20,738 bases of DNA from Pseudomonadota bacterium (GTDB lineage: Bacteria > Pseudomonadota > Alphaproteobacteria > Rhizobiales > Xanthobacteraceae). Below the pieces are notes generated by a model that worked only from the letters and a program-made list of their open reading frames with translations, made no database searches and was not told the DNA's origin. A program made the position numbers and the translations under genes. The DNA is taken from NCBI GenBank assembly GCA_023404705.1, contig JAEYAU010000163.1:1-20738 (forward strand). The letters run 5' to 3'. This document shows, in pieces, positions 12,210 to 20,256 of this stretch. Within the stretch, counting starts at the first letter, position 1. Each line of letters begins with the position of its first letter.

Positions 12210-13646
12210 TCAGGGCTCGGCCGTCGCCTCCGAGCCGACGAAGGCGATGCGCAGCATGTTGGTCGCGCCGGGTGTTCCGAGCGGCACGCCCGCGACCACG
12301 ATCACGCGCTGGCCGGCCTTGGCGAAACCGTCCTTGAAGGAGAAGCGGCAGGCGCGATCGACCATGTCTTCCTGGTCCTTCGCATCGGCCGCCACCACGC
12401 AGTGTACGCCCCAGACCAACGACAGCTTGCGGCCGGTCGAGACATTTGGACTGATCGCCACGATCGGCGAGCTCGGCCGCTCGCGGGCCACGCGCAGACC
12501 CGTCGCACCGGAGCTCGTCCAGCAGACCACGGCCGAGAGATCGAGCGTCTCGGCGATTTGGCGCGTGGCGGCCGCGATTGCGTCGGCGCCGGTCGCCTCC
12601 GGCTCGGCACGCTGCGCCTGGATGATGCCGCGATAGGTCGGGTCCATCTCGACCTCTTCGGCGATGCGATTCATCATCGAGACGGCTTCGACCGGATATT
12701 GCCCCGCCGCCGATTCCGCGGAGAGCATGATGGCGTCGGCACCTTCGAAGATCGCAGTCGCGACATCCGACACTTCGGCGCGGGTCGGCACCGGGTTGCT
12801 GATCATCGACTCCAGCATCTGGGTCGCGACCACGACGGGCTTGCCGGAGCGCCGCGCCGCGCGGGTCATCTGCTTCTGCACGCCCGGCACCATCTCGAGC
12901 GGCATCTCGACGCCGAGATCGCCGCGGGCGACCATCAGGGCATCCGCGAAATCCATGATCTCGGCGAGCCGATGCACGGCTTGCGGCTTCTCGATCTTGG
13001 CCATCACGGCGGCGCGGCCGCGCGTGATCTTCTTTGCTTCCGCGATGTCGTCGGGGCGCTGGATGAAGGAGAGCGCCACCCAGTCGATGCCGGCATCGAG
13101 CGCGGCTTCGAGGTCCGAGCGGTCCTTGGCGGTGAGCGCCGAGAAGCCGATGGTCGTATCGGGCAGGCTGACGCCCTTGCGCGCCGAGAGCTTGCCGCCG
13201 ACCTCGACGCGCGTCACGGCGCGCTTGGCCGAGGTCTCGACCGCGGTAAGCCGGATCTTGCCATCGTCGAGCAGCAGCCGGTGCCCGGGCTCGAGCGCGA
13301 GCAGGATCTCGGGATGCGGCAGGTGCACGCGACTGGCGTCGCCGGGCGTCGTGTCGTCGTCGAGCACGAAGGTCGCGCCCTTCTCGAGCATGACGCTGTC
13401 ACTGGCGAAACTGCCGACGCGCAGCTTCGGCCCCTGTAGATCGACCAGGATGCCGACCGGCCGGTCGTAGCTCTGCTCCAGGCCGCGAATCATCGTCACG
13501 TAGTTCCGCATGGCGTCATGCGGCGTGTGGCTCATGTTGATGCGGAACACGTCGGCGCCGGCCTCGAACAGGCGGGCCAGCATGGAGCGGTCCGATGAAG
13601 CCGGACCCAGAGTGGCGACGATCTTGGTGCGGCGCAGACGTCTCAT
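12210..13646 (-). CDS. pyk: Pyruvate kinase
   Basis: 478 residues, the usual length. It converts phosphoenolpyruvate and ADP to pyruvate and ATP in the cytoplasm. Visible landmarks are FRINMSH (34-40), LVDLQGPKLR (68-76), the active-site MAKIEKPQAV (216-224), ARGDLGVEMP (240-249) and ATQMLES with NPVPTRAE (274-291). The ATG at 13646 overlaps the stop of the DUF1036 gene by 4 nt (ATGA), which decides the start and implies translational coupling; an in-frame upstream extension is just a shadow of the preceding gene. Glycerate 2-kinase in the same operon supplies 2-phosphoglycerate, two steps above this enzyme's product. Confidence 0.97.
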   Translation of the reverse strand: MRRLRRTKIVATLGPASSDRSMLARLFEAGADVFRINMSHTPHDAMRNYVTMIRGLEQSYDRPVGILVDLQGPKLRVGSFASDSVMLEKGATFVLDDDTTPGDASRVHLPHPEILLALEPGHRLLLDDGKIRLTAVETSAKRAVTRVEVGGKLSARKGVSLPDTTIGFSALTAKDRSDLEAALDAGIDWVALSFIQRPDDIAEAKKITRGRAAVMAKIEKPQAVHRLAEIMDFADALMVARGDLGVEMPLEMVPGVQKQMTRAARRSGKPVVVATQMLESMISNPVPTRAEVSDVATAIFEGADAIMLSAESAAGQYPVEAVSMMNRIAEEVEMDPTYRGIIQAQRAEPEATGADAIAAATRQIAETLDLSAVVCWTSSGATGLRVARERPSSPIVAISPNVSTGRKLSLVWGVHCVVAADAKDQEDMVDRACRFSFKDGFAKAGQRVIVVAGVPLGTPGATNMLRIAFVGSEATAEP

Positions 13647-14200
13647 TTGCTCTGCTGCCTCGGTTGGATCTGCGGAGGCGGACCGGGGCGGGGCCCCGGC
13701 GGCGGAATCATCGGCGTATACTGCGGAACTTGGCGCTGCGGTCCCTGTTCCGTTGATTCGGTCAGCTGCACGGTCCACGACCGCTGCTCGCCCGTATCGA
13801 CCTCGAAAAATCCGGTACGGTCATAGCCTCGGGCGAGGCAGTCTTCGACGCCGCGAATGGTGAACTCCTTGTCGCGCGTGCACATGAAGGCCTTGCCGGA
13901 CCATTCGCCGCCGCGGTCGTAGTCGACTGCGTAGACATAATAGAAGCGCGCGACAAGCACCCCTTTGACGAGAGTCTCGCAGCTGCGCGCCGGCAAGTTC
14001 CACCAGCCTTCGGTGGTCCAGCCTTCGGCATCCTTGTAGCCGATCGCGACGCCCACACGACTGCCGGTGTTGTTGCAGAGGCGGAAGTCCGCGGCGGCGG
14101 TGCTCGCGAAACCGACGCAGAGCCACGCGACGACGAGCAGCGCGCCATAGGCTGCGCGCCGGCTCCAGCGTGCCCCACTCGTCGGACGATCACTCATCAT
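13643..14200 (-). CDS. DUF1036 exported protein
   Basis: 185 residues of the DUF1036 family (PF06282), typical of alphaproteobacteria. An N-terminal hydrophobic segment (AAYGALLVVAWLCVGFAST) ending AAADF looks like a signal peptide. The mature part has four Cys (in FRLCNN, ARSCETL, AFMCTRD, VEDCLAR) that could form two disulfides in the periplasm, and a Pro/Gln-rich tail. Function is unknown. The start is uncertain: ATG 14200 gives a compact signal peptide, while GTG 14227 would overlap the glycerate kinase stop by 4 nt (GTGA) and has a G-rich SD-like stretch. It overlaps pyk by 4 nt, an unusual partner for a glycolytic enzyme. Confidence 0.85.
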   Translation of the reverse strand: MMSDRPTSGARWSRRAAYGALLVVAWLCVGFASTAAADFRLCNNTGSRVGVAIGYKDAEGWTTEGWWNLPARSCETLVKGVLVARFYYVYAVDYDRGGEWSGKAFMCTRDKEFTIRGVEDCLARGYDRTGFFEVDTGEQRSWTVQLTESTEQGPQRQVPQYTPMIPPPGPRPGPPPQIQPRQQSK

Positions 14201-14223
14201 TGCATCGCGGCGATTCGTCTGCC

Positions 14224-15516
14224 TCACGCCCCGTCCACCAGGATGGCACGGAAGTCGTTGACATTCGTGTAGGTCGGCCCGGGACTCAACAGATCGCCGA
14301 GACGGGAAAAAAATCCGGTGGAGTCGTTGTCGGCGAGAAAGGCGGCCGGATCGAGGCCAAGCGCCTGCGCGCGTGTCGCAGTCGTAGCGTCAACGTAGGC
14401 GCCGGCCGGGTCCTCGGCGCTGCCGCCGCCGCCATCGGTGCCGTCCGTATCGGCTGCGACGGCAGCCATGCCGGGGCCGAGCGCGGGCGCGAGCGCCAGG
14501 GCGTATTCCTGGTTCGGGCCGCCGCGGCCGTTGCCCGTGATGGTCACGGTGAGCTCGCCGCCCGAGAGGATCACGGCGGTCTTGCCGGAGGCCTGTTGCT
14601 CATGGGCGAGCCGCGCATGCTCGGCCGCGACCTGCCGCGCCTCGCCCTCGACGTGGTCGCCGAGCAGGATGCAGGGATAGCCGGCGGCGCGGACCTTCGC
14701 TTCGACGGCGCGCAGCGCATCGGCGGGGCGGGCGATCAGACGGAATTCGGTATCGGCGAAGATGGGATCGCCGGGCTTCGGCGATTCGTTCGCCGGGTCG
14801 TTCAGCGCGCGCAGCACCGAGTCGGGCATCACCAGGCGGCGCCGTGCCGCGATCGCGCGGGCCTCGGCGAGGGTCGAGGGATCCGGCACGGTCGGACCGG
14901 AGCCGATGATCGCGGGGTCGTCGCCCGGCACGTCGGAGATGCCGAGCGTAAGCACGCGCGCGGGGCGCGCAAGCGCGGCCAGGCGGCCGCCCTTGAGGCG
15001 CGAGAGATGCTTGCGCACGCAGTTGATCTCGTCGATCGAGGCGCCCGAGCGCAGCAGCGAACGGGTCACGGCCTGCTTCTCTTCGAGAGTCACGCCGGCG
15101 GCGGGCGCGATCCAATTGGCGGAGGCTCCGCCCGAGATCAGCACCAGCACGAGATCGTCCGCGGTGGCGCTGTCGGCGATCGCGAGCGTCTTCTCGGCGG
15201 CCGCGAGACCGGCGGCGTCGGGCACTGGATGGCCGGCTTCGACCACCGGGATGTGGCGGGTCGGGCGGCCATAGCCGTGACGCGCGACCGCGATGCCGGT
15301 CATGCGCGCGGGCGGCAGCCCGAGCCCCACATAATGCTGCTCCGCGACCTCGATCATGGCGCCCGCGGCCTTGCCGGCGGCAAGCAGGATCAGCCGGCCC
15401 TTGGCGGGCGGCTCCGGCAGATGCGGCGGCAGGCAAGACGCCGGATGCGCGGCCGCGACGGCCGTGCGGTACAGCTCCTCGAGGAAGGCGCGCGGCGACG
15501 AATCACGTGACGTCAT
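14224..15516 (-). CDS. Glycerate 2-kinase (MOFRL family, GckA/TtuD-like)
   Basis: 430 residues. Phosphorylates D-glycerate to 2-phosphoglycerate with ATP; older annotations call this family hydroxypyruvate reductase. Landmarks are LLAAGKAAGAM with conserved Lys49, VLISGGASA, INCVRKHLSRLKGGRLA, SDVPGDDPAIIGSGPT, and in the C-terminal MOFRL domain SGGELTVTITG, GPNQEYALALA and DTDGTDG. The ATG at 15516 has GAGGCAGG upstream and overlaps the transporter stop by 4 nt. In Agrobacterium vitis ttuD and ttuE (pyruvate kinase) are similarly paired in tartrate use, and glycerate kinase also serves the serine and glyoxylate routes. The operon with pyk suggests glycerate is driven to pyruvate. Confidence 0.92.
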   Translation of the reverse strand: MTSRDSSPRAFLEELYRTAVAAAHPASCLPPHLPEPPAKGRLILLAAGKAAGAMIEVAEQHYVGLGLPPARMTGIAVARHGYGRPTRHIPVVEAGHPVPDAAGLAAAEKTLAIADSATADDLVLVLISGGASANWIAPAAGVTLEEKQAVTRSLLRSGASIDEINCVRKHLSRLKGGRLAALARPARVLTLGISDVPGDDPAIIGSGPTVPDPSTLAEARAIAARRRLVMPDSVLRALNDPANESPKPGDPIFADTEFRLIARPADALRAVEAKVRAAGYPCILLGDHVEGEARQVAAEHARLAHEQQASGKTAVILSGGELTVTITGNGRGGPNQEYALALAPALGPGMAAVAADTDGTDGGGGSAEDPAGAYVDATTATRAQALGLDPAAFLADNDSTGFFSRLGDLLSPGPTYTNVNDFRAILVDGA

Positions 15517-16430
15517 GGACCTGCCTCAACGGCGCGGTCGCCCGAACGCGGCCGCGCCACCCAGATGCCGAACAGAATGAGCAGCCCGCCGAGCGCCTGC
15601 ACGAGCCCGAGCGCCTCGCCGAGCAGCACCCAGCCGAACCCTGCGGCCGCCACGGCTTCGAGAAAGATCACCAGCGATGAGAAGGTCGCGGGCAGCGTGC
15701 CGAGCGCGATCGCGAGCAGGCCCTGGCCCGCGACCTGCGAGACGACCGCGAGCGCGAGCAGCGCCGCCGCGCCCTGCATCGAGCGCGGCAGGATGTGCGG
15801 CTCGAAGGCGAGCGCGATGACGAGCAGGCAGAGCGCGGTGATGGCGGTGGAGACGAACACGAGCTGCGCGGCGCCGTGCCGCGCGCGGCCGACGCCGATC
15901 GCCAGGATGTAGGCGCCGAAGAACACGGCGGTGGCGAGCCCGTAGATGTCGCCCATCAGCCGCTCGGGCGCGAATCCGTAGCTCTCGCGCATGAGCGCGA
16001 CGCCGCCGAGCACGCACAGCGCCAGCCCGACGATGATCCGCGCCGCGATCTTCTCGCCAAGCACCAGCCAGGCGCCGAGGGCGACGAAGAGCGGCGCCAT
16101 GGTGGCCAGGAAGGTCGCGTTGGCGACCGTCGTCGCGAGAATCGAGAGATGCCAGAAGAACAGGTCGCCCGCGAAGAACAGGCCGGCGAGCAGCGTCGGG
16201 CGATCGATCGCGTAGGACGGCCGGCCCTTGTCGCGGCTCTCAAAGCGGGCCCAGGCCCACAGAAAGGGCAGGGCGAGGCCGGTGCGCCAGAAGGCGCTTG
16301 CGTACGGCCCAACGTCGGCCCACCGCACGAACACGGGCGACGCGCCCATGGCGACCGCGCCAGCCACGAGCGCCACGAAAGCCACGACGAAGCGCCGGCC
16401 CTGCTCGGTCGTGAGCCCCGCCGCAGTCAT
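15513..16430 (-). CDS. DMT-superfamily (EamA) transporter
   Basis: 305 residues with about ten hydrophobic segments arranged as two EamA repeats. It begins VVAFVALVAGAVAMGASPVFVRW and has GEKIAARIIVGLALCVLGGVAL at the end of repeat 1 and GEALGLVQALGGLLILFGIWVA at the end of repeat 2. It is an inner-membrane metabolite carrier, often an exporter; substrate unknown. The ATG at 16430 has GAGG about 10 nt upstream; an ATG at 16460 would add 10 unlikely residues. It is the first gene of the four-gene operon and overlaps the glycerate kinase start by 4 nt (ATGA), so a three-carbon acid is a reasonable but untested substrate guess. Confidence 0.9.
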   Translation of the reverse strand: MTAAGLTTEQGRRFVVAFVALVAGAVAMGASPVFVRWADVGPYASAFWRTGLALPFLWAWARFESRDKGRPSYAIDRPTLLAGLFFAGDLFFWHLSILATTVANATFLATMAPLFVALGAWLVLGEKIAARIIVGLALCVLGGVALMRESYGFAPERLMGDIYGLATAVFFGAYILAIGVGRARHGAAQLVFVSTAITALCLLVIALAFEPHILPRSMQGAAALLALAVVSQVAGQGLLAIALGTLPATFSSLVIFLEAVAAAGFGWVLLGEALGLVQALGGLLILFGIWVARPRSGDRAVEAGP

Positions 16431-16492
16431 ATTTGCAAACCTCGACGCGTGATGTGGCAAAAAATCCCGGGGCTCCCGTCAGGGCACGTGCT

Positions 16493-16498
16493 TATAAT
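16493..16498 (+). promoter_or_regulatory. Candidate -10 box for the molybdenum hydroxylase genes
   Basis: A perfect TATAAT, rare in this GC-rich DNA, lies 153 bp before the start of the [2Fe-2S] subunit gene. No convincing -35 hexamer is seen 16-18 nt upstream, so an activator may be needed. It implies a leader of about 145 nt. The surrounding 220-bp divergent region otherwise shows only the GGGAGGA SD next to 16651. Confidence 0.35.
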
Positions 16499-16650
16499 GC
16501 CTCCAAAGAAGAACACGCCAGGGGAGGGAGGGGCGATCGTTATCGTCCGGTTCCCATCAAGACAAGGCATGCGTGCGGCGGTTTCAGCCGTCCGACCCGG
16601 CCCCCTCCTGGCGCGTCGCAGTTGCGCGCAAGAAACACGGGAGGAAGGCA

Positions 16651-17106
16651 ATGGCGGTTGGGTTCACGATCAACGGCAAAGGGGTGAGCGTCGACGCCGC
16701 CGCCGACACGCCGTTGCTCTGGGTGGTGCGGGAGCATCTCAAGCTCGTCGGCACGAAATACGGCTGCGGCTCCGGACTGTGCGGAGCCTGCACGGTGCAC
16801 GTGGACGGCAAGGCGGTGCGCTCGTGCCAGACCGCGCTGAGCGCGGTGGCGGGCAAGAAGGTCACGACAATCGAGGGCCTCTCGCCGGACGGCTCGCATC
16901 CGCTGCAGAAGGCCTGGGTCGCCGAGCAGGTGCCGCAATGCGGCTACTGCCAGTCCGGGCAGATCATGCAGGCCGCCGAGTTGCTCGCGGCCACCAAGAA
17001 TCCGACGCGCGAGCAGATCGTCACCCACATGGACGGCAACCTCTGCCGCTGCGGAACCTATCCGCGCATCGTCCGCGCCATCGAGCGCGCCGCACGGGAG
17101 GTCTAA
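16651..17106 (+). CDS. [2Fe-2S] subunit of a molybdenum hydroxylase (isoquinoline 1-oxidoreductase type)
   Basis: 151 residues. Electron-transfer subunit of the xanthine oxidase superfamily. The N-terminal plant-ferredoxin-like cluster has Cys39, Cys44, Cys47 and Cys59 (KYGCGSGLCGACTVH and RSC). The C-terminal helical cluster has Cys97, Cys100, Cys132 and Cys134 (QCGYCQSGQ and CRCGTYPRI). All eight ligands are present. The ATG at 16651 follows a strong SD (GGGAGGA). The molybdopterin subunit starts 4 nt after the stop, so they are one operon and one enzyme. No FAD subunit is nearby, as in the IorAB subgroup, which passes electrons to cytochromes. Confidence 0.93.
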   Translation: MAVGFTINGKGVSVDAAADTPLLWVVREHLKLVGTKYGCGSGLCGACTVHVDGKAVRSCQTALSAVAGKKVTTIEGLSPDGSHPLQKAWVAEQVPQCGYCQSGQIMQAAELLAATKNPTREQIVTHMDGNLCRCGTYPRIVRAIERAAREV

Positions 17107-17110
17107 AGCC

Positions 17111-19306
17111 ATGACGATCCGAGTCGACAATACGAAGCTCAGCCGCCGCGCGATGCTCAAGGGCACGGCCGGCCTCACGCTCGCCTTCGCGATCGCGCCG
17201 CGTTTCCTCGAGGGTGGTGAAGCGCTCGCGTCCTCCGGCGGCAAGCTCAATGCCTATGTGTCGATCGCACCCGATGGCGCGATCACGATCATGGCGCCGG
17301 CGCCCGAGATGGGGCAGGCCGTCAACACGTCGCTGCCGCTGATCATCGCGGAAGAGCTCGACGCCGACTGGTCGAAGGTGAAGGTGCAGCAGTCGCCGAT
17401 CGCCGCCGCCTACGACCACCCGATCTTCAAGTCGCAGTTCGTGGTCGGCAGCCTCACGGTGCGGGGCTACTGGATGCCGTGCCGCATCGCGGGCGCGCAG
17501 GCGCGCCGCGTCCTCATCGACGCCGCTGCGACCCGCTTGGGCGTGCCGGCCGAGGAGCTTACCACCGAGCCGAGCGCCGTCGTGCACAAGGCCTCGAACC
17601 GGAAGCTGAGCTACGGCGAGATCGCGGGCTTCGCGCAGGCGCCCGAGAAGCTGCCGGAGATCAAGCCCGAGCAGCTCAAGCCGGTGGCCGAGTTCCGGCT
17701 GATCGGCAAGGACGTGCCGCGCATCGACGTGCCGGACAAGGCGTCCGGCAAGCCGCTCTACGCGATCGACGTGCAAGTGCCGGGCATGCTCTACGGCACG
17801 CTCGCTCGCGCGCCGGCGCGCGGCTCGGGGCCGGCCTCGTTCAACCGCGATCAACTCAAGGCGCTGCCCGGCATCGTCGAGGCCGTGGCGCTCGACCACG
17901 GCGTCGGCATCATCGGCAACAGCGTCGAAGCTGTGTTCAACGCGCGCGGCAAGCTGAAGGCCGAGTGGCGCGAGGCGCGCGGCTCCAAGGTCGATTCCGA
18001 GAAGGACCTGCAGGAGTATCTCGCGCATGTGCGCGATCCGGCGCAGAAGGGCGTGGTCGGCCGCAAGACCGGCGACGCCGAAGCCGCCATCGCGAGCGCC
18101 GCGAAGGTGGTCGCGAGCGACTTCACGACGGACTACGTCTACCACGCGCAGATGGAGCCCCACAGCGCGACCGCCTGGGTGAAGGGCGACAGCGTCGAGG
18201 TGTGGAGCGGCACGCAGTGGCCGTCGAAGTCGGTGGCGGAGGCCGCGAAAGCCGCCGGCGTCGCGCCCGAGAAGGTGACGTTCCATCCGATGCAGATGGG
18301 CGGCGGCTTCGGGCGCAATGCCTTCGTCGAATACGTCATCGACGCGGTGCTGCTCTCGAAGGCGGTCGGCAAGCCCGTGAAGATGATCCAGAGCCGCGAG
18401 GACGATGTCGCGGCCGGACGCTTCCGGCCGATGACCGCGCAACGCATCGAGGTCGGCCTCGACGGCTCCGGCAAGATCACCGGCTGGCGTCACCGCATCG
18501 CGGCCGAGACGGTGGTGCCCTATGTCTATGGCCAGCCGCGCATGGATGCGCAGAAGGGCGTCGATCACATCGTGTTCGCGGGCGCCGACATGCCCTTCTA
18601 CGACGTGCCGGCGCATATCGCCGACCACATCTACGAGGAGCGCGGCGTGCGCACCGCCGCGTGGCGCGGCATCGGCGCGGGTTACACCAACTACGCGATC
18701 GAGGTCGTGATCGACGAGCTCGCGCGCCAGGCCGGCAAGGATCCGCTCGAGTTCCGACTCGCGCTGCTCAAGGATCCGCGCGCCAAGAAGGTGGTCGAGC
18801 GCGCCGCGCAGCTCGCCGACTGGGGCCGCAAGCGCGAAGGCCGTGCGCTCGGCATCGCGTTCGGCAAGCTCGGGCTGCCGCCGGTCGGCTTCTCGATGTC
18901 CGGCACGGTGGCCGAAGTCTCGCTCGACCGCGCCAGCGGCAAGATCCGGGTGCACAACATCTGGACGGCCGTGGATGCGGGACTGCCGGTGCAGCCGAAG
19001 AACATCGAGGCGCAAGTCGAGAGCTCGATCATCTACGCGCTCGGCAGCGCCTTGAAGGAACGCATCACGCTCAAGAACGGGATGGTCGAGCAATCGAACT
19101 TCCACGACTACGAGCTGATGCGTCAGTCGGACATTCCCGAGATGAAGGTCGAGATCATCCGCAGCGGCGAGATCCCGCTGCCGGTGGGGGAGCTCGGCAT
19201 CCCGGGAACCGTGCCGGCTGTCGCCAATGCGGTGCTGGCGCTCACCGGCAAGGTGCTGCGCGCGGCGCCGTTCACGCCCGAGCGGGTGAAGAAGGCCATC
19301 GCCTGA
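17111..19306 (+). CDS. Molybdopterin-binding subunit of a molybdenum hydroxylase, Tat-exported (IorB type)
   Basis: 731 residues of the large catalytic subunit (COG1529), hydroxylating an aldehyde or N-heterocycle with water as oxygen donor. A twin-arginine signal, KLSRRAMLKG (Arg12, Arg13), and a hydrophobic stretch to ALASSGG show export of the folded enzyme; the partner subunit has no signal and would be co-transported. Cofactor-binding motifs include GGGFGRNAFVEYVIDAV and AAWRGIGAGYTNYAIE. The base catalyst is Glu694 in PVGELGIPGTVPA. The start has GGGAGG 10 nt upstream. No dedicated maturation gene (XdhC/CoxI type) or cytochrome is adjacent. The substrate cannot be inferred. Long open frames on both strands over this gene are GC-rich shadows. 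Confidence 0.93.
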   Translation: MTIRVDNTKLSRRAMLKGTAGLTLAFAIAPRFLEGGEALASSGGKLNAYVSIAPDGAITIMAPAPEMGQAVNTSLPLIIAEELDADWSKVKVQQSPIAAAYDHPIFKSQFVVGSLTVRGYWMPCRIAGAQARRVLIDAAATRLGVPAEELTTEPSAVVHKASNRKLSYGEIAGFAQAPEKLPEIKPEQLKPVAEFRLIGKDVPRIDVPDKASGKPLYAIDVQVPGMLYGTLARAPARGSGPASFNRDQLKALPGIVEAVALDHGVGIIGNSVEAVFNARGKLKAEWREARGSKVDSEKDLQEYLAHVRDPAQKGVVGRKTGDAEAAIASAAKVVASDFTTDYVYHAQMEPHSATAWVKGDSVEVWSGTQWPSKSVAEAAKAAGVAPEKVTFHPMQMGGGFGRNAFVEYVIDAVLLSKAVGKPVKMIQSREDDVAAGRFRPMTAQRIEVGLDGSGKITGWRHRIAAETVVPYVYGQPRMDAQKGVDHIVFAGADMPFYDVPAHIADHIYEERGVRTAAWRGIGAGYTNYAIEVVIDELARQAGKDPLEFRLALLKDPRAKKVVERAAQLADWGRKREGRALGIAFGKLGLPPVGFSMSGTVAEVSLDRASGKIRVHNIWTAVDAGLPVQPKNIEAQVESSIIYALGSALKERITLKNGMVEQSNFHDYELMRQSDIPEMKVEIIRSGEIPLPVGELGIPGTVPAVANAVLALTGKVLRAAPFTPERVKKAIA

Positions 19307-19344
19307 GATCCCTGCCGCACCTGGCGGCATGGTCATCCTCGTGG

Positions 19345-19380
19345 AAGCGCGGTCCTGGAACTCGGGGCCGCGCTTTCCTA
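19345..19380 (+). terminator. Terminator after the molybdenum hydroxylase genes
   Basis: AAGCGCGG (19345-19352) pairs perfectly with CCGCGCTT (19368-19375), extended inside by CC/GG, and ends in TTTCCTAT. It separates the hydroxylase operon from the DUF1244 gene 25 nt later. Confidence 0.65.
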
Positions 19381-19405
19381 TGTTTCGGGTCTATGAGGAG
19401 TGAGG

Positions 19406-19708
19406 ATGATGGCTCTCGACGACAAGACCCGGGTTGAGCTCGAGGCGGCCGTGTTCCGCCGCCTGGTGGAGCATCTGCGCGCGCGCGCCGATGTGCAGAA
19501 CATCGACCTGATGAATCTCGCCGGCTTCTGCCGCAACTGCCTGTCGAACTGGATGAAGGAGGCGGCCGACGCGCAAGGTGTGCCGCTGAGCAAGGACGAC
19601 AGCCGCGTCGCGGTCTACGGCATGCCCTACGAGGAGTGGAAGTCGAAGCATCAGAAAGAGGCTTCGCCCGAGCAGAAGGCAGCCTTCGAGACTGGTCACA
19701 AACACTGA
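19406..19708 (+). CDS. DUF1244 family protein
   Basis: 100 residues of DUF1244 (PF06844), widespread in proteobacteria. The signature is a helical region DVQNIDLMNLAGFCRNCLSNWMKEAAD with a CxxC pair (in FCRNC) and a YGMPYEEWK segment near the C-terminus. The fold is helical and the function unknown; the CxxC could bind metal or be redox active. Two adjacent ATG codons (19406 and 19409) follow GAGGAG, and the second has the better spacing, so the protein may be one residue shorter. In Rhizobiales this family, GapR, pyk and cpdR are often near each other, as here, by my recollection. Confidence 0.88.
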   Translation: MMALDDKTRVELEAAVFRRLVEHLRARADVQNIDLMNLAGFCRNCLSNWMKEAADAQGVPLSKDDSRVAVYGMPYEEWKSKHQKEASPEQKAAFETGHKH

Positions 19709-19779
19709 TCGATTCTGCGCGCTGTAACACTGATCAAATTTGTCTGCTGTGTACGGCTGTGGATGACGCGGCTCGCGCC

Positions 19780-19810
19780 TTGACCTCGACGCGCGTCCCA
19801 TCGAAATCCT
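19780..19810 (+). promoter_or_regulatory. Possible gapR promoter
   Basis: TTGACC (19780-19785) lies about 60 bp before gapR and is followed at 17-19 nt by GAAATCCT. The -35 is good, the -10 poor, so this is tentative. The 133-bp gap between the two genes has no terminator that I can see. Confidence 0.35.
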
Positions 19811-19841
19811 AGGGACGAATCCGCGATCGTCAGGAGTACCC

Positions 19842-20123
19842 ATGGCCACCGCCGCAACTGCCGCTGCCGTCAAGGAAGAGCCGAACACCCGTTTCGCCAA
19901 GGATCACCTCAAGGCCTTCATCGAGCGCATCGAGCGGCTCGAGGAGGAGAAGAAGGCGCTCGCGGACGACATCAAGGACGTCTATGCGGAAGCCAAGGGC
20001 AACGGCTTCGACGTGAAAGCTCTGCGCACCGTGGTGCGCATGCGCAAGCAGGACACCGACGAGCGCAAGGAGCAGGAGGCGATCCTGGAGATCTACCTGC
20101 AGGCGCTCGGGATGCTGGAGTGA
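19842..20123 (+). CDS. gapR: GapR family nucleoid-associated protein (DUF2312)
   Basis: 93 residues. The DUF2312/UPF0335 domain covers about 17-92: FAKDHLKAFIERIERLEEEKKALADDIKDVYAEAKGNGFDVKALRTVVRMRKQD. It has a long coiled-coil helix followed by a basic helix. In Caulobacter GapR forms a clamp around overtwisted DNA ahead of moving polymerases, stimulates topoisomerases and is important for replication and cell-cycle progression. The N-terminal Ala/Thr-rich 15 residues are a variable extension. AGGAG precedes the ATG by 6 nt. It is followed at once by a palindromic repeat. With cpdR, it is the second cell-cycle-linked gene in the window. Confidence 0.95.
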   Translation: MATAATAAAVKEEPNTRFAKDHLKAFIERIERLEEEKKALADDIKDVYAEAKGNGFDVKALRTVVRMRKQDTDERKEQEAILEIYLQALGMLE

Positions 20124-20138
20124 GCCGGGCGTTAGGCG

Positions 20139-20254
20139 CCGTAGGGTGGGTTAGCCGCGCAGCGGCGTAACCCGCCGGCCGACTCTCAATTTACGTGCAC
20201 ATGTGTTGTGAGCTGATGGGCGGGGTACGCGCTTCGCGCTAACCCGCCCTACGG
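20139..20254. repeat. MITE-like palindromic repeat
   Basis: The 17-bp terminal arms CCGTAGGGTGGGTTAGC (20139-20155) and the complement of 20238-20254 match at 16 of 17 positions. Each arm also forms its own hairpin: GGGTTA-GCCGC with GCGGC-G-TAACCC, and GGGCGGG with CCCGCCC. The 116-bp unit lies between convergent genes. Its TAGGGTGGGTTAGCCGCGC motif resembles a dispersed intergenic repeat I recall from Bradyrhizobium-like genomes. No target duplication is evident. Confidence 0.75.
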
Positions 20255-20256
20255 GC

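Noticed and set aside
14170..15510. 446-codon plus-strand frame
   Set aside because: Antisense shadow of glycerate 2-kinase, whose motifs are unambiguous on the minus strand.
16481..16500. Sigma-54 promoter upstream of the molybdenum hydroxylase
   Set aside because: GGGCAC is present but the GC element at the required 10-nt spacing is missing.
17021..19336. 771-codon minus-strand frame, longer than the gene it covers
   Set aside because: The plus strand encodes a full molybdopterin subunit with Tat signal and catalytic motifs; the antisense frame is open only because of GC-rich third positions.
19758..19766. DnaA box (TGTGGATGA) upstream of gapR
   Set aside because: A single near-match with one mismatch and no cluster; expected by chance.
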